Shown: in pieces, positions 19,005 through 28,262 of the stretch
How the letters are laid out: each line of letters begins with the position of its first letter
How positions within the stretch are numbered: position 1 is the first letter of the stretch
NCBI GenBank assembly: GCA_041161065.1
Contig: JBEAVE010000009.1
Coordinates: 1 to 64,000, forward strand
Length of the DNA stretch: 64,000 bases
Reading direction: 5' to 3'
Origin: DYRG01 sp041161065
GTDB taxonomy: Bacteria > Pseudomonadota > Gammaproteobacteria > Beggiatoales > Beggiatoaceae
Made by a program: the position numbers and the translations under genes
Notes under the pieces: model-generated
What the model was told of the DNA's origin: nothing
Seen by the model: the letters and a program-made list of their open reading frames with translations, nothing else
Database searches by the model: none

Positions 19005-22000
19005 ATGATGACTGATATTCCCCGCATTCGTGAAATTCCCTACAATTATACGTCTTTTTCTGACCGTGAAATTATGCAGCGTTATGTGGGTGATGAGGGT
19101 TGGATTCTCAATGAATCTCTGCGAAATCAACGACGTACCAGCCGCTCCGCGCGAATGCTGTTTGAAATTCTCGGCGATATGTGGGTCATCGAACGCAATC
19201 CGTTTATTCAAGAAGATTTACTGAATAATCAACAACGTAGAAAGGCTTTAATCGGCGCATTACATCATCGACTGGCTCAATTTGAAGAACGCATCAATCA
19301 AAATGATAAAGCAACCCGCTTGCACGAATTGGCTAAATTAGCCGTTCAAACCTTTGAATCTACATTACTTTCTCAAAAGAAACTTCGAGAAACGATCAAA
19401 AGAACTTTAAGCAAATTAACGCACCCCGATAATATTTGTTTAGACGGTTTGTCGCGGGTTTCTCATTCGACCGATGCGACCGATTGGCGCGTCGAGCACC
19501 CGATTGCGGTTTTAACGCCCGATTCTGAAACAGAATTGCCTGATTTATTAGCCGCTTGCATGAAATTAAATTTGCCAATTATTCCGCGCGGCGGCGGCAC
19601 GGGTTACACAGGCAGTGCCGTACCTTTGCATAATAATGCGGTGGTTATTAATACGGAAAAACTTGATTTTATTGATAAAATTGAATATCGACAATTAGAG
19701 GGTGTAAAGGAAAAAGTCCCGACGATTCGGGTGGGCGCGGGGGCAATTACGCAGCAGGTTTCGACTGCCGCCGCCGCTAACCAATTGATTTTTGCGGTTG
19801 ATCCGACTTCGCAAGAAGCCTCAACGATTGGCGGGAATATCGCAATGAATGCGGGCGGCAAAAAAGCCGTTTTGTGGGGAACAACGTTAGATAATTTAGC
19901 AAGTTGGACGATGATCGTGCCGCATGAAAAAGGCGTGGCATGGTTAGAAATCGAGCGTTTAAATCACAATTTGGGCAAAATTCACGATCAAGAAACCGTG
20001 CAATTTAAGATTGCAACTTTCTCCCCCGATCGCAAAACAAAATTAAAAGAACCAGAAATCCTTTCTATTTCTGGATCAGCCTTTCGTAAAAAGGGGCTAG
20101 GAAAAGACGTAACGGATAAAGTGTTGTTTGGTTTGTCGGGTGTGCAAAAAGAGGGTTGTGATGGGCTAATTACTTCAGCCGTTTTTATATTACATCAGAA
20201 ACCCCTTTGTTTATATACGGTGTGCTTAGAATTCTTTGGTTCTGTTCGAGAAGCTGTGCCCGCGATTGTTGAAACAATTGCCTATTTCAAAGACAAATCA
20301 AATGTACGTTTAGCGGGATTAGAACATTTAGATGAACGTTATATCAAAGCCGTTAATTACAGCACTAAATCCACTCGCTTAACATTACCTAAAATGTTGT
20401 TATTGGCAGATGTGGCGGGAGACAGCGAAGAAGCCGTTGAACAAGCCACTCAACAAATCATCAAACATGCTCAATTACGTCAAGGTGAAGGTTTTATTGC
20501 TCGAACACCAGAAATGCAACACCGTTTCTGGGCAGAAAGAAAAAGAACCGCTGCCATTGCGGCGCATACCAATGCGTTTAAGGTCAATGAAGACGTTGTG
20601 ATTCCTCCCGAGAAACTTGGCGATTATAGTGATGAAATTGAACGTATGAATATTGAGCAATCGATAGACAATAAATTAAACATTATCGATGCGGTCAGTG
20701 ATTTCTTAAAAAGTGATATTTCTGAATTAAAAGATACCGATCAAGAAGAACAACATCTCTTAGATCAAAAGCGAGAACGGGCATTGCAACTTTTACAAGA
20801 TGTTAAAGAAAATTGGCAGACTATTTTAACCGATTCAAAAAACAAAATAGAAATATTCCAGCAGTTACAAAGTCGTGAATTACGCATTTCTTATCGCCAA
20901 TCCATTGCTTTTCCATTAAATGAAATTTTTAGTGGACGGGAATTCAAAACGATTCGCCAACGCATAGAAACAATTCATCAAAAATATCGAGCAAGTCGTT
21001 TGTTTATTGCATTGCATATGCACGCGGGCGACGGTAATGTTCATACCAATATTCCCGTTAATTCACATGATTACAAAATGTTGCATGAAGCAGAGCATTT
21101 AGTTGAAAAAGTCATGAAATTAGCGGTTTCATTAGGAGGGGTTATTACGGGAGAACATGGGATTGGTTTAACAAAACTTAATTTCTTAGAATCTTCTAAA
21201 AAAGAAGCCTTTGTAAAATACAAACAACAAGTTGATCCACAGCATTTCTTTAATCGAGGAAAATTATTAGAAGGGGCGGATTTAAGTCGTGCTTATACGC
21301 CGTCATTAAGTTTAGTGCAACAAGAAGCCTTAATTTTAGAAGCAACGGATTTGGGCGAGTTAAACAACATGGTGAAACATTGTTTGCGTTGTGGCAAATG
21401 CAAACCCCATTGTACAACCCATATTCCGCGCGCTAATTTGCTCTATTCTCCGCGTAATAAAATTTTAGCATCGGGTTTAATTGTCGAAGCGGTTTTGTAT
21501 GAAGAGCAAACCCGTCGAGGAATTTCTGCACAGCATTTTGAGCAACTGAATGATTTAGCCGATCATTGTACGGTTTGTCATCGTTGTTTCAATCCTTGCC
21601 CAGTTAATATCGATTTTGGCGATGTCACCATTAAAATGCGTGAAATCCTTAAACGTATGAACAAACGCCATTTCAACATAGGTTCGTGGGCGGGAATGCA
21701 GTTTCTAAATGTAACGAATAAAACAACCGTTGAATGGATGCGCAAAGGTTTTATTCAAATGGGTTATTACAACCAACGTTTAGCTCATCAAATTTCAAAG
21801 AAAATAGGTCTATTGAAAACAAGTACACCTAGAAATACCACTGGCAAAACCCCTATTCATGAACAAGTGATCCATTTTTTAAGAAAACCCCTTCCAAATC
21901 AATTACCTAAAAAAACATTAAGACAACTCTTGCAATTGGATAATTCCACTAAAATACCCATTATTCGAGATAGAACCAAAACCTCTGAACAATCAGAAGC

Positions 22001-22775
22001 GGTGTTTTATTTTGTGGGTTGTGGTTCGGAACGATTGTTTAGTGAAATTGGTTTAGCAACGTTAGCAATGCTTTATGAAATTGGTGTGCAAACTGTTTTG
22101 CCACCAAGCTATTTATGTTGTGGCTATCCTCAAAATGCAAGCGGAGATTTGAATAAAGGAAAATCTATTTCAACGGCTAATCGCGTATTATTTCACCGAG
22201 TAGCAAATACATTAAACTATTTGGATATTAAAACGGTATTAGTTTCTTGTGGAACTTGCATGGATCAACTCTTAAAATATGAGTTTCAACAAATCTTTCC
22301 AGATTGCCGTTTATTAGATATTCATGAGTTTTTGTTGGAGAAAGGTCTTAAAATAGAGAAACCTTTAAATACTGAGTATTTGTATCATGATCCTTGTCAT
22401 TCACCGATTAAAAAATATCAACCCTTGCAAGTGGCGAGAGATTTGATAGGAAAAAAAGTTATTTTATCTGATCGATGTTGTGGAGAAGCAGGGACATTTG
22501 CCATTGCGCGTCCAGATATTGCAACTCAGGTAAGATTTCGCAAACAACAAGAAATTGAGAAAGGGATTTCAAATTTTGGAGAAAATACTCAACAAGTTAA
22601 AATGCTTACTTCTTGTCCAGCTTGCAAACAAGGCTTAATGCGTTATCAAGAGGAAACAGGGATTTCTGTGGATTACATTGTGGTGGAACTTGCGAAAGCA
22701 ACATTTGGAGAAACTTGGCAGCAAATAGCGGTAGAAAAAATTACTAACGGAAATATCGAGCAGGTGTTGCTCTAA
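19005..22775 (+). CDS. DUF3683 FAD-linked oxidase / Fe-S / CCG-domain oxidoreductase
   Basis: A 1256-residue fusion found in many proteobacteria. Order of domains: an N-terminal DUF3683 region (PRIREIPYNYTSFSDREI), a PCMH-type FAD-binding domain (GGGTGYTGSAVPLHNNAVV, SQEASTIGGNIAMNAGGKKA), an FAD-oxidase C-terminal domain (HMHAGDGNVHTNIPV, GGVITGEHGIGL), two Fe-S clusters (CLRCGKCKPHC and CTVCHRCFNPCP), then two cysteine-rich CCG regions (SYLCCGYPQNASGD, SDRCCGEAGTF). It resembles D-lactate or glycolate dehydrogenases joined to a GlpC-like electron-transfer part; substrate unknown. ATG codons exist at 19005 and 19008. Confidence 0.85.
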   Translation: MMTDIPRIREIPYNYTSFSDREIMQRYVGDEGWILNESLRNQRRTSRSARMLFEILGDMWVIERNPFIQEDLLNNQQRRKALIGALHHRLAQFEERINQNDKATRLHELAKLAVQTFESTLLSQKKLRETIKRTLSKLTHPDNICLDGLSRVSHSTDATDWRVEHPIAVLTPDSETELPDLLAACMKLNLPIIPRGGGTGYTGSAVPLHNNAVVINTEKLDFIDKIEYRQLEGVKEKVPTIRVGAGAITQQVSTAAAANQLIFAVDPTSQEASTIGGNIAMNAGGKKAVLWGTTLDNLASWTMIVPHEKGVAWLEIERLNHNLGKIHDQETVQFKIATFSPDRKTKLKEPEILSISGSAFRKKGLGKDVTDKVLFGLSGVQKEGCDGLITSAVFILHQKPLCLYTVCLEFFGSVREAVPAIVETIAYFKDKSNVRLAGLEHLDERYIKAVNYSTKSTRLTLPKMLLLADVAGDSEEAVEQATQQIIKHAQLRQGEGFIARTPEMQHRFWAERKRTAAIAAHTNAFKVNEDVVIPPEKLGDYSDEIERMNIEQSIDNKLNIIDAVSDFLKSDISELKDTDQEEQHLLDQKRERALQLLQDVKENWQTILTDSKNKIEIFQQLQSRELRISYRQSIAFPLNEIFSGREFKTIRQRIETIHQKYRASRLFIALHMHAGDGNVHTNIPVNSHDYKMLHEAEHLVEKVMKLAVSLGGVITGEHGIGLTKLNFLESSKKEAFVKYKQQVDPQHFFNRGKLLEGADLSRAYTPSLSLVQQEALILEATDLGELNNMVKHCLRCGKCKPHCTTHIPRANLLYSPRNKILASGLIVEAVLYEEQTRRGISAQHFEQLNDLADHCTVCHRCFNPCPVNIDFGDVTIKMREILKRMNKRHFNIGSWAGMQFLNVTNKTTVEWMRKGFIQMGYYNQRLAHQISKKIGLLKTSTPRNTTGKTPIHEQVIHFLRKPLPNQLPKKTLRQLLQLDNSTKIPIIRDRTKTSEQSEAVFYFVGCGSERLFSEIGLATLAMLYEIGVQTVLPPSYLCCGYPQNASGDLNKGKSISTANRVLFHRVANTLNYLDIKTVLVSCGTCMDQLLKYEFQQIFPDCRLLDIHEFLLEKGLKIEKPLNTEYLYHDPCHSPIKKYQPLQVARDLIGKKVILSDRCCGEAGTFAIARPDIATQVRFRKQQEIEKGISNFGENTQQVKMLTSCPACKQGLMRYQEETGISVDYIVVELAKATFGETWQQIAVEKITNGNIEQVLL

Positions 22776-22784
22776 TAAAATTAA

Positions 22785-22828
22785 AAATTCCTCACCCTTA
22801 ATGACTAATAAAAATGCGTGAGGAATTT
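22785..22828. terminator. Hairpin between convergent genes
   Basis: AAATTCCTCAC (22785-22795) and GTGAGGAATTT (22818-22828) are perfect inverted repeats around a 22-base loop. The A/T-rich outer arms could serve as a terminator in both directions between the convergent oxidoreductase and kinase genes. Confidence 0.6.
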
Positions 22829-22835
22829 AACCTAA

Positions 22836-23774
22836 TTAAAATGCTAAATCATACCCGAAATTTTCTTTAAAACGGGTTTGAAATTCATCAAAGGTGAAAT
22901 GGTGATTTTGAGTGCCTGAATGCTCAATTTTAATTGCACCCATTAATGAAGCAATTCTTCCAGATGTTGCCCAATCAACGCCTTTCTGCAAACCAAATAA
23001 TAAACCACCTCGATAAGCATCACCACAACCCGTTGGGTCTTTTACGGATTTGATCGGCACAGAGGGGATTTCAACGCATTGATTATCATGATAAATTAAA
23101 GAACCATCTCCCCCTTTAGTAATAATTAAGGCTTGAAGTTTCTTTGCGGCTTCTTCAATTGTTAGCCCCGTCCGTTCTTGGATCATTTTCCACTCATAAT
23201 CATTAACAGTCATCCACGTAGCTTGATCAATAAAAGAAAGGAGTTCTTTCCCACTAAATAAAGGCGTTCCTTGCCCAGGATCAAAGAAAAACGGCACGCC
23301 CATTTGAGCCAGTTCTTTAGCGTGAATAATCATACCATCGCGCCCATCGGGAGAAATCATGCCCATTTTGAGATTGGGGATTTCTAGCAAACTATTTTGT
23401 TGAGAACAATTCATTGCACCGGGGTGAAATGCCGTAATTTGATTATCCGCCAAATCGGTAATAATAAAGGCTTGTGCTGTATAATTATCAGGAATTTCAG
23501 TTACATACCGACAATCAATCTCACAACGATCTAACCAAGCGTGATAAGCGGTGAAATCATGACCGACCGTGCCAATAGGAAGGACATCGCCGCCTAACAG
23601 CTTGAGATTATAGGCAATATTTCCAGCACACCCCCCAAATTCCCGCCGCATTTCGGGCACTTGAAAGGAAACATTCAAAATATGCACTTGTTCTGGCAAA
23701 ATATGATTTGCAAATTTATCTTGAAAAACCATAATAGTATCAAATGCAAACGAACCACAAACTGCTGCCGTCAT
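22836..23774 (-). CDS. PfkB-family carbohydrate/nucleoside kinase
   Basis: A 312-residue ribokinase-fold kinase. The GGCAGNIAYNLKLLGG motif lies near the N-terminus and the ATP/anion-hole motif DPTGCGDAYRGGLL near the C-terminus, with the catalytic Asp in GCGD. The bacterial group with FGGCAGNIAYNL is usually annotated as adenosine kinase-like; ribose or fructose-type sugars are alternatives. An SD (AGGAGACT) precedes the start. No pathway neighbours help: it lies between the convergent oxidoreductase gene and a lipoprotein gene on the same strand. Confidence 0.8.
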   Translation of the reverse strand: MTAAVCGSFAFDTIMVFQDKFANHILPEQVHILNVSFQVPEMRREFGGCAGNIAYNLKLLGGDVLPIGTVGHDFTAYHAWLDRCEIDCRYVTEIPDNYTAQAFIITDLADNQITAFHPGAMNCSQQNSLLEIPNLKMGMISPDGRDGMIIHAKELAQMGVPFFFDPGQGTPLFSGKELLSFIDQATWMTVNDYEWKMIQERTGLTIEEAAKKLQALIITKGGDGSLIYHDNQCVEIPSVPIKSVKDPTGCGDAYRGGLLFGLQKGVDWATSGRIASLMGAIKIEHSGTQNHHFTFDEFQTRFKENFGYDLAF

Positions 23775-23862
23775 TAAAAAGTCTCCTGTTTCATTATAAA
23801 ATAAAAAGCATTTCTGGGTATTTGAAATGACGGTATTTTATCACATTTGAAATAAATAAAAA

Positions 23863-24444
23863 TTATTTTCTCATATCGATGGTTAAAAGGTTTCCAACGC
23901 TTTGTAATGGACCGAGAGGATTCTTACGATCTTCGTGTTTCAAAATCTTAGGTTCACCGCCCCATAATTTATAAACAACTTTGTCCTCTTTTAGAATAAT
24001 TAATGCAACAAATTTCCACCCACTAATTTCGGTTTGTCGACGAAAATTTAACAAATCTAAAACAACATTACCATGACGTTGTTCTTCTCTTTGATCGGGG
24101 CTTAATTCATAGCCATAACATTCTTTGCGCACTTTGATACATTCTTGGAGGTATTTGTCGAGGTCTTTTACTCGAATAGAATTGTTTGGCATGAAATGTT
24201 GAATCACCTCTAAATAAGTGATTTGTTTTACATTAGGCGTGGTGAAAGGATCGATGCCTAATTGTTTTAATTCTGTCGTGGTCGTTTTACCGATTTCAAT
24301 TTGATCAAAAGCGGCTTTTGCTTGAGAGAAATTTTCCCAAGGAGAATCGGTAGTTGTTTTTACACTCGGCAACAAATGAGAACCACAACCTTGTAAAGAG
24401 AGAAAAATGCTTAAAATAAAGGCGTGTTGTTTGCGTAATATCAT
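23863..24444 (-). CDS. Hypothetical lipoprotein
   Basis: Not recognised. The 193 residues begin with a lipoprotein signal (ILSIFLSLQGC, lipobox LQGC), so the protein is probably membrane-anchored after processing at Cys20. The mature part has a Lys/Glu-rich body, a small Cys pair (ECIKVRKEC) and an aromatic C-terminal segment (WKFVALIILKEDKVVYKLWGG). It sits 88 bases beyond the kinase start on the same strand and is divergent from trpF, with only about 70 bases between starts. Confidence 0.6.
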   Translation of the reverse strand: MILRKQHAFILSIFLSLQGCGSHLLPSVKTTTDSPWENFSQAKAAFDQIEIGKTTTTELKQLGIDPFTTPNVKQITYLEVIQHFMPNNSIRVKDLDKYLQECIKVRKECYGYELSPDQREEQRHGNVVLDLLNFRRQTEISGWKFVALIILKEDKVVYKLWGGEPKILKHEDRKNPLGPLQSVGNLLTIDMRK

Positions 24445-24515
24445 GTTACACCTGCACTGTTATGTTATACTTATTCAAATCGTTACAACCGCTTCAAGCA
24501 AAAGCAATACCAATC

Positions 24516-25136
24516 ATGCAAACACATATTAAAATCTGCGGAATTACCCGCCCTGAAGACGCTCAATTGGCTGCACAATTAGGTGCAAATGCGGTGGGTT
24601 TAGTGTTTTATTCTCCAAGCCCACGTTCGGTTTCAATTGAACAAGCTAAAATGATTGCAAATGTAACCCCTCCTTTTGTACAATTAGTGGGTTTATTTGT
24701 GAATGCAACTGCCGAGGAAATTCAAACAGTTCTTTCTCAAGTTCCTTTGAATTTATTGCAATTTCATGGTGAGGAAATACCTAGTTTTTGTGAGCAGTTT
24801 CAACGCCCTTATATTAAAGCCTTGCATATTCGAGAAAATATAGATTTGAATGCTCAACTTAAAAGTTATCATTCTGCTCGTGGAATTTTATTAGATACGT
24901 TTAATCCAAACCTAAAAGGTGGAACGGGAGAAACTTTTGATTGGCAACAAATCCCCAATGATTTGATAAAACCGTTAATTTTGGCGGGTGGTTTGAATGC
25001 AAATAATGTCAAACAAGCGATATTACAAGTGAAACCTTCAGCAGTAGATGTAAGTGGTGGTGTTGAAGAGAGCAAAGGGATTAAAAGTTTCTCGAAGATG
25101 CGCGACTTCATTCAAACGGTGAGAGAGGTAAAATAA
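24516..25136 (+). CDS. trpF: Phosphoribosylanthranilate isomerase
   Basis: Third step of tryptophan synthesis from anthranilate. A 206-residue TIM barrel: IKICGITRPEDA at the start with the catalytic Cys, GLVFYSPSPRSV, LLQFHGEE, LLDTFNPNLKGGTGETFDW with the catalytic Asp, LILAGGLNANNV, and VDVSGGVEESKGIK. The frame is open to 24462, but the ATG at 24516 (MQTHIKICG) matches the family. A TerD-domain gene starts one base after its stop, followed by trpB. Confidence 0.95.
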   Translation: MQTHIKICGITRPEDAQLAAQLGANAVGLVFYSPSPRSVSIEQAKMIANVTPPFVQLVGLFVNATAEEIQTVLSQVPLNLLQFHGEEIPSFCEQFQRPYIKALHIRENIDLNAQLKSYHSARGILLDTFNPNLKGGTGETFDWQQIPNDLIKPLILAGGLNANNVKQAILQVKPSAVDVSGGVEESKGIKSFSKMRDFIQTVREVK

Positions 25137-25137
25137 A

Positions 25138-25680
25138 ATGGATATTAAGCCTAAAATTATCTTAAAACAAAAGGGCGATTCTACTGAAATTGCTCAAAAA
25201 TTAACCCGCATTCAAGTTAAAATGACATGGACAACAGGGGTTGATTTGGATTTGCACGCTTTCTATCGAACAACAACGGGAGAAACGGGGCAAGTTTATT
25301 TTGCAGATAAAGGGAATTTAACACAGTTTCCGTTTATTGCTTTGGATCAAGATGCGGGGGTAGGAAATAGTGCAGGAAATAATGAAGAAAATCTCACCAT
25401 TTCTTCCTTAGAAAAGATAGAATTAATTTTAATTGCTACCAATATTTTTCGCTTTTTTGGGTTTCTTTCAAAAGGGGATAATTTTGCGCGTTATGATGGG
25501 AAAGTTTCTTTGCAAACTAATGCGGGTGAGCATATTGAAGTGCCTTTGACTTCTAATGAAATCGGTAAATGGTGCGTGATTGCAGCGATTGATAATTCAA
25601 ATCCCACATCACCCAAAGTTATCAATATCAATCGGGTACAAAAATCAGAACCTGATCTTGCTACTTTTCAACTTAATTAA
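25138..25680 (+). CDS. TerD-domain protein inside the trpF-trpB operon
   Basis: A 180-residue paralogue of the protein at 3197-3724. The shared pattern is KMTWTTGVDLDLHAFYRT, GQVYFADKGNLTQFPFIALD, and an acidic loop DQDAGVGNSAGNNEEN in the calcium-site position. Late strands give KWCVIAAIDNSNP. It is packed one base after trpF and 10 bases before trpB, so it must be co-transcribed with tryptophan genes. Nothing in the sequence suggests an enzyme of that pathway. A stress or metal-binding role is known for TerD relatives; the job here is unknown. Confidence 0.75.
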   Translation: MDIKPKIILKQKGDSTEIAQKLTRIQVKMTWTTGVDLDLHAFYRTTTGETGQVYFADKGNLTQFPFIALDQDAGVGNSAGNNEENLTISSLEKIELILIATNIFRFFGFLSKGDNFARYDGKVSLQTNAGEHIEVPLTSNEIGKWCVIAAIDNSNPTSPKVININRVQKSEPDLATFQLN

Positions 25681-25690
25681 AGGATTACAA

Positions 25691-26884
25691 ATGAGCCGTT
25701 TTTTTGATTTGCCCGACGCAAATGGACACTTTGGTATTTATGGAGGAATATTTGTTGCAGAAACGTTAATGGGTCCATTGGAAGAATTAAAGCAAGCCTA
25801 TGAGAAATATCGTCACGATCCGACTTTTATTGCCGACTTAGAACGGGATTTGAAATACTTTGTAGGAAGACCGTCGCCGTTGTATTTCGCCGAGCGTTGG
25901 ACAAAGCATTTGAATGGCGCGAAAATTTTCTTAAAAAGAGAGGATTTGAATCACACCGGCGCGCATAAAATTAACAATACGGTTGGTCAGGCTTTATTAG
26001 CAAAACGCATGGGAAAACAACGGATTATCGCCGAAACCGGCGCGGGACAACATGGGGTCGCCACCGCCACCGTCGCGGCACGTTTAGGCATGGAATGTGT
26101 GGTTTATATGGGCGCGGAAGATATTCAACGCCAAGCGATAAATGTCTATCGAATGAAGCTGTTAGGTGCAGAAGTGCGGGCGGTGACATCGGGATCGAAA
26201 ACGCTTAAAGATGCGCTCAACGAAGCGATGCGCGATTGGGTAACTAACGTAGATTCAACGTTTTACATTATCGGGACGGTCGCGGGACCACACCCTTATC
26301 CTGCGATGGTTCGGGATTTTCAAGCGGTGATTGGCAAAGAAACCCGCGAACAAATAGGTGAAATATTGCCCGATGCGTTGATTGCGTGCGTGGGCGGCGG
26401 GTCGAATGCAATGGGCTTATTCTATGATTTTCTTGAAGATTCTTCTGTAAAATTGTACGGTGTCGAAGCGGCGGGCGACGGTTTGGAAACGGGTCGCCAT
26501 GCTGCGCCTTTATCCGCTGGAAAAGCAGGGGTTTTACACGGTAATCGCACTTATTTAATGATGGACGATCATGGTCAAATCATTGAAACACATAGTATTT
26601 CAGCGGGTTTAGATTATCCGGGCGTGGGACCTGAGCATGCGTGGTTAAAAGACAGCGGGCGGGCGGAATATGTGGCGGTGACGGACGCGGAAGCCCTTGA
26701 ATCGTTTCACGAATTGACCCGCATGGAGGGGATTATCCCCGCGCTCGAAAGCAGCCACGCGCTGGCATTTTGCCGCAAACTCGCGCCGACAATGCGCCCC
26801 GATCAAACCATCGTCGTCAATTTATCGGGTCGCGGCGACAAAGACATTCACACCGTCGCGGCTCTCGATGGCATTTCTGTATAA
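25691..26884 (+). CDS. trpB: Tryptophan synthase beta subunit
   Basis: Condenses indole with serine using PLP. 397 residues: the start MSRFFDLPDANGHFGIYGG, PLP lysine K93 in HTGAHKINN, ETGAGQHGVATATVAA, CVGGGSNAMGLFYDF for phosphate binding, and NLSGRGDKD near the end. The frame is open back to 25580 inside the TerD gene; the ATG at 25691 follows AAAGGATTACAA and is correct. trpA, usually next, is missing: a convergent rfbB follows after a hairpin. Confidence 0.96.
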   Translation: MSRFFDLPDANGHFGIYGGIFVAETLMGPLEELKQAYEKYRHDPTFIADLERDLKYFVGRPSPLYFAERWTKHLNGAKIFLKREDLNHTGAHKINNTVGQALLAKRMGKQRIIAETGAGQHGVATATVAARLGMECVVYMGAEDIQRQAINVYRMKLLGAEVRAVTSGSKTLKDALNEAMRDWVTNVDSTFYIIGTVAGPHPYPAMVRDFQAVIGKETREQIGEILPDALIACVGGGSNAMGLFYDFLEDSSVKLYGVEAAGDGLETGRHAAPLSAGKAGVLHGNRTYLMMDDHGQIIETHSISAGLDYPGVGPEHAWLKDSGRAEYVAVTDAEALESFHELTRMEGIIPALESSHALAFCRKLAPTMRPDQTIVVNLSGRGDKDIHTVAALDGISV

Positions 26885-26892
26885 AATTCGTT

Positions 26893-26929
26893 CCTCTCAT
26901 TCGAAAGCACCCTTTGCTTAAATGAGAGG
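26893..26929. terminator. Hairpin between trpB and rfbB
   Basis: CCTCTCATT (26893-26901) and AATGAGAGG (26921-26929) form a nine-pair stem with a 19-base loop between convergent genes. There is no clear T run on either side, so termination is plausible but not certain. Confidence 0.5.
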
Positions 26930-26949
26930 AGGCTTTAACTTGATTAAAT

Positions 26950-28011
26950 TCAATCGGTTAAACCCAATCGCTCGCCGCGATAACTACCGTCCATCACGCG
27001 CTGACACCATTTCTGGTTCTCTAAATACCATTCGACGGTTTTCTTTAAACCTGTTTCAAACGTTTCCTCTGGTTTCCAACCCAATTCTTGCGCAATTTTA
27101 GTCGCGTCAATTGCATAACGTTGATCATGTCCGGGTCGATCTTTTACGAAGGTAATCAATGAATTATGTGGAAAATACGGCGAGTTGGGCAATAATTCAT
27201 CTAATATTTTACACAATTGATGAACCACCTCGAGATTGGTTTTTTCGTTATGTCCGCCGATGTTATAAGTTTCTCCAACTTTTCCTTCGCGCAAAACTAA
27301 CCACAATGCTCTCGCATGATCCTCAACAAATAACCAATCACGAATATTTGTACCGTCGCCATAAATCGGCAATGGCTTGCCCAATTGGGCGTTATGAATC
27401 ATCAACGGAATAAGTTTTTCGGGGAATTGAAATGCACCGTAATTATTAGAACAATTGGTCGTCACAACGGGTAATTTGAAGGTGTGATGCCACGCGCGCA
27501 CCAAATGATCGGACGACGCTTTGCTGGCGGAATACGGCGAATTCGGCGCATACGCGGTGGTTTCCAAAAACAGCCCCGTTGCGCCCAAACTCCCGTACAC
27601 TTCATCGGTCGATACATGATGAAACCGAAAGGCATTTTTCTTAGATTCATCAAGGACTTGCCAATACGATCGCGTCGCTTCCAATAACACATAAGTGCCG
27701 ACAATGTTGGTTTGAATGAAATCGGCAGGACCATCAATCGACCGATCAACGTGCGATTCGGCAGCTAAGTGCATCACTGCATCTGGTTGATAATGTTGAA
27801 AAATTTTATCCAAACCCGCGCGATCTAAAATATCGAGTTTCTCAAAATGATAACGCGAATGGTGCTCGACGCTTTCTAACGAATCCAAATTCCCTGCGTA
27901 GGTGAGTTTGTCGATATTGACAACACTAATCTCTGTATTTTCAATAAGATGTCGAATTACCGCCGATCCAATAAATCCCGCACCGCCCGTTACAAATAAA
28001 GTAAAAGCCAT
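26950..28011 (-). CDS. rfbB: dTDP-glucose 4,6-dehydratase
   Basis: An NAD-dependent extended SDR that makes dTDP-4-keto-6-deoxyglucose for rhamnose and related sugars. 353 residues with the Rossmann motif VTGGAGFIGSAVIRHL, HLAAESHVDRSIDGP, VSTDEVYGSLG (Thr/Asp/Glu catalytic group), SPYSASKASSDHLV (Tyr-x3-Lys) and NCSNNYGAFQFPEKLIP. A TTG at 28023 extends the frame; the ATG at 28011 follows TGAGAG and is chosen. The other rhamnose genes (rfbA, rfbC, rfbD) are absent, so this is an isolated copy. Confidence 0.94.
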   Translation of the reverse strand: MAFTLFVTGGAGFIGSAVIRHLIENTEISVVNIDKLTYAGNLDSLESVEHHSRYHFEKLDILDRAGLDKIFQHYQPDAVMHLAAESHVDRSIDGPADFIQTNIVGTYVLLEATRSYWQVLDESKKNAFRFHHVSTDEVYGSLGATGLFLETTAYAPNSPYSASKASSDHLVRAWHHTFKLPVVTTNCSNNYGAFQFPEKLIPLMIHNAQLGKPLPIYGDGTNIRDWLFVEDHARALWLVLREGKVGETYNIGGHNEKTNLEVVHQLCKILDELLPNSPYFPHNSLITFVKDRPGHDQRYAIDATKIAQELGWKPEETFETGLKKTVEWYLENQKWCQRVMDGSYRGERLGLTD

Positions 28012-28101
28012 AAAAACTCTCAAAAATCTTGCTTAAACCACCATTATAACCATTTTTCTTCATTACTTTTAAGCAGGTATTGATCTCGTAAAATAGAATT
28101 G

Positions 28102-28182
28102 GGCAGTGATATAAAGGTGAGTGAAATCTTGAAGTAACCTATTGAAATATAAATACTATCACCCACTCACTATACCGCTACC
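28102..28182 (+). repeat. 81-bp palindromic dispersed repeat, copy 2
   Basis: It begins GGCAGTGAT and ends ACCGCTACC, so the ends are an imperfect inverted pair. The core TTGAAATATAAA is identical to copy 1 at 13783-13863. It lies in the 251-bp gap between rfbB and proC, which holds no gene that I can see. Confidence 0.75.
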
Positions 28183-28262
28183 TAATACAAAGCAAATCCT
28201 GCTGATTTTAGCGGCTAAAAATTGTATACTGCGAGACCTTCGTAAAAATTTTTAGGTCGATT

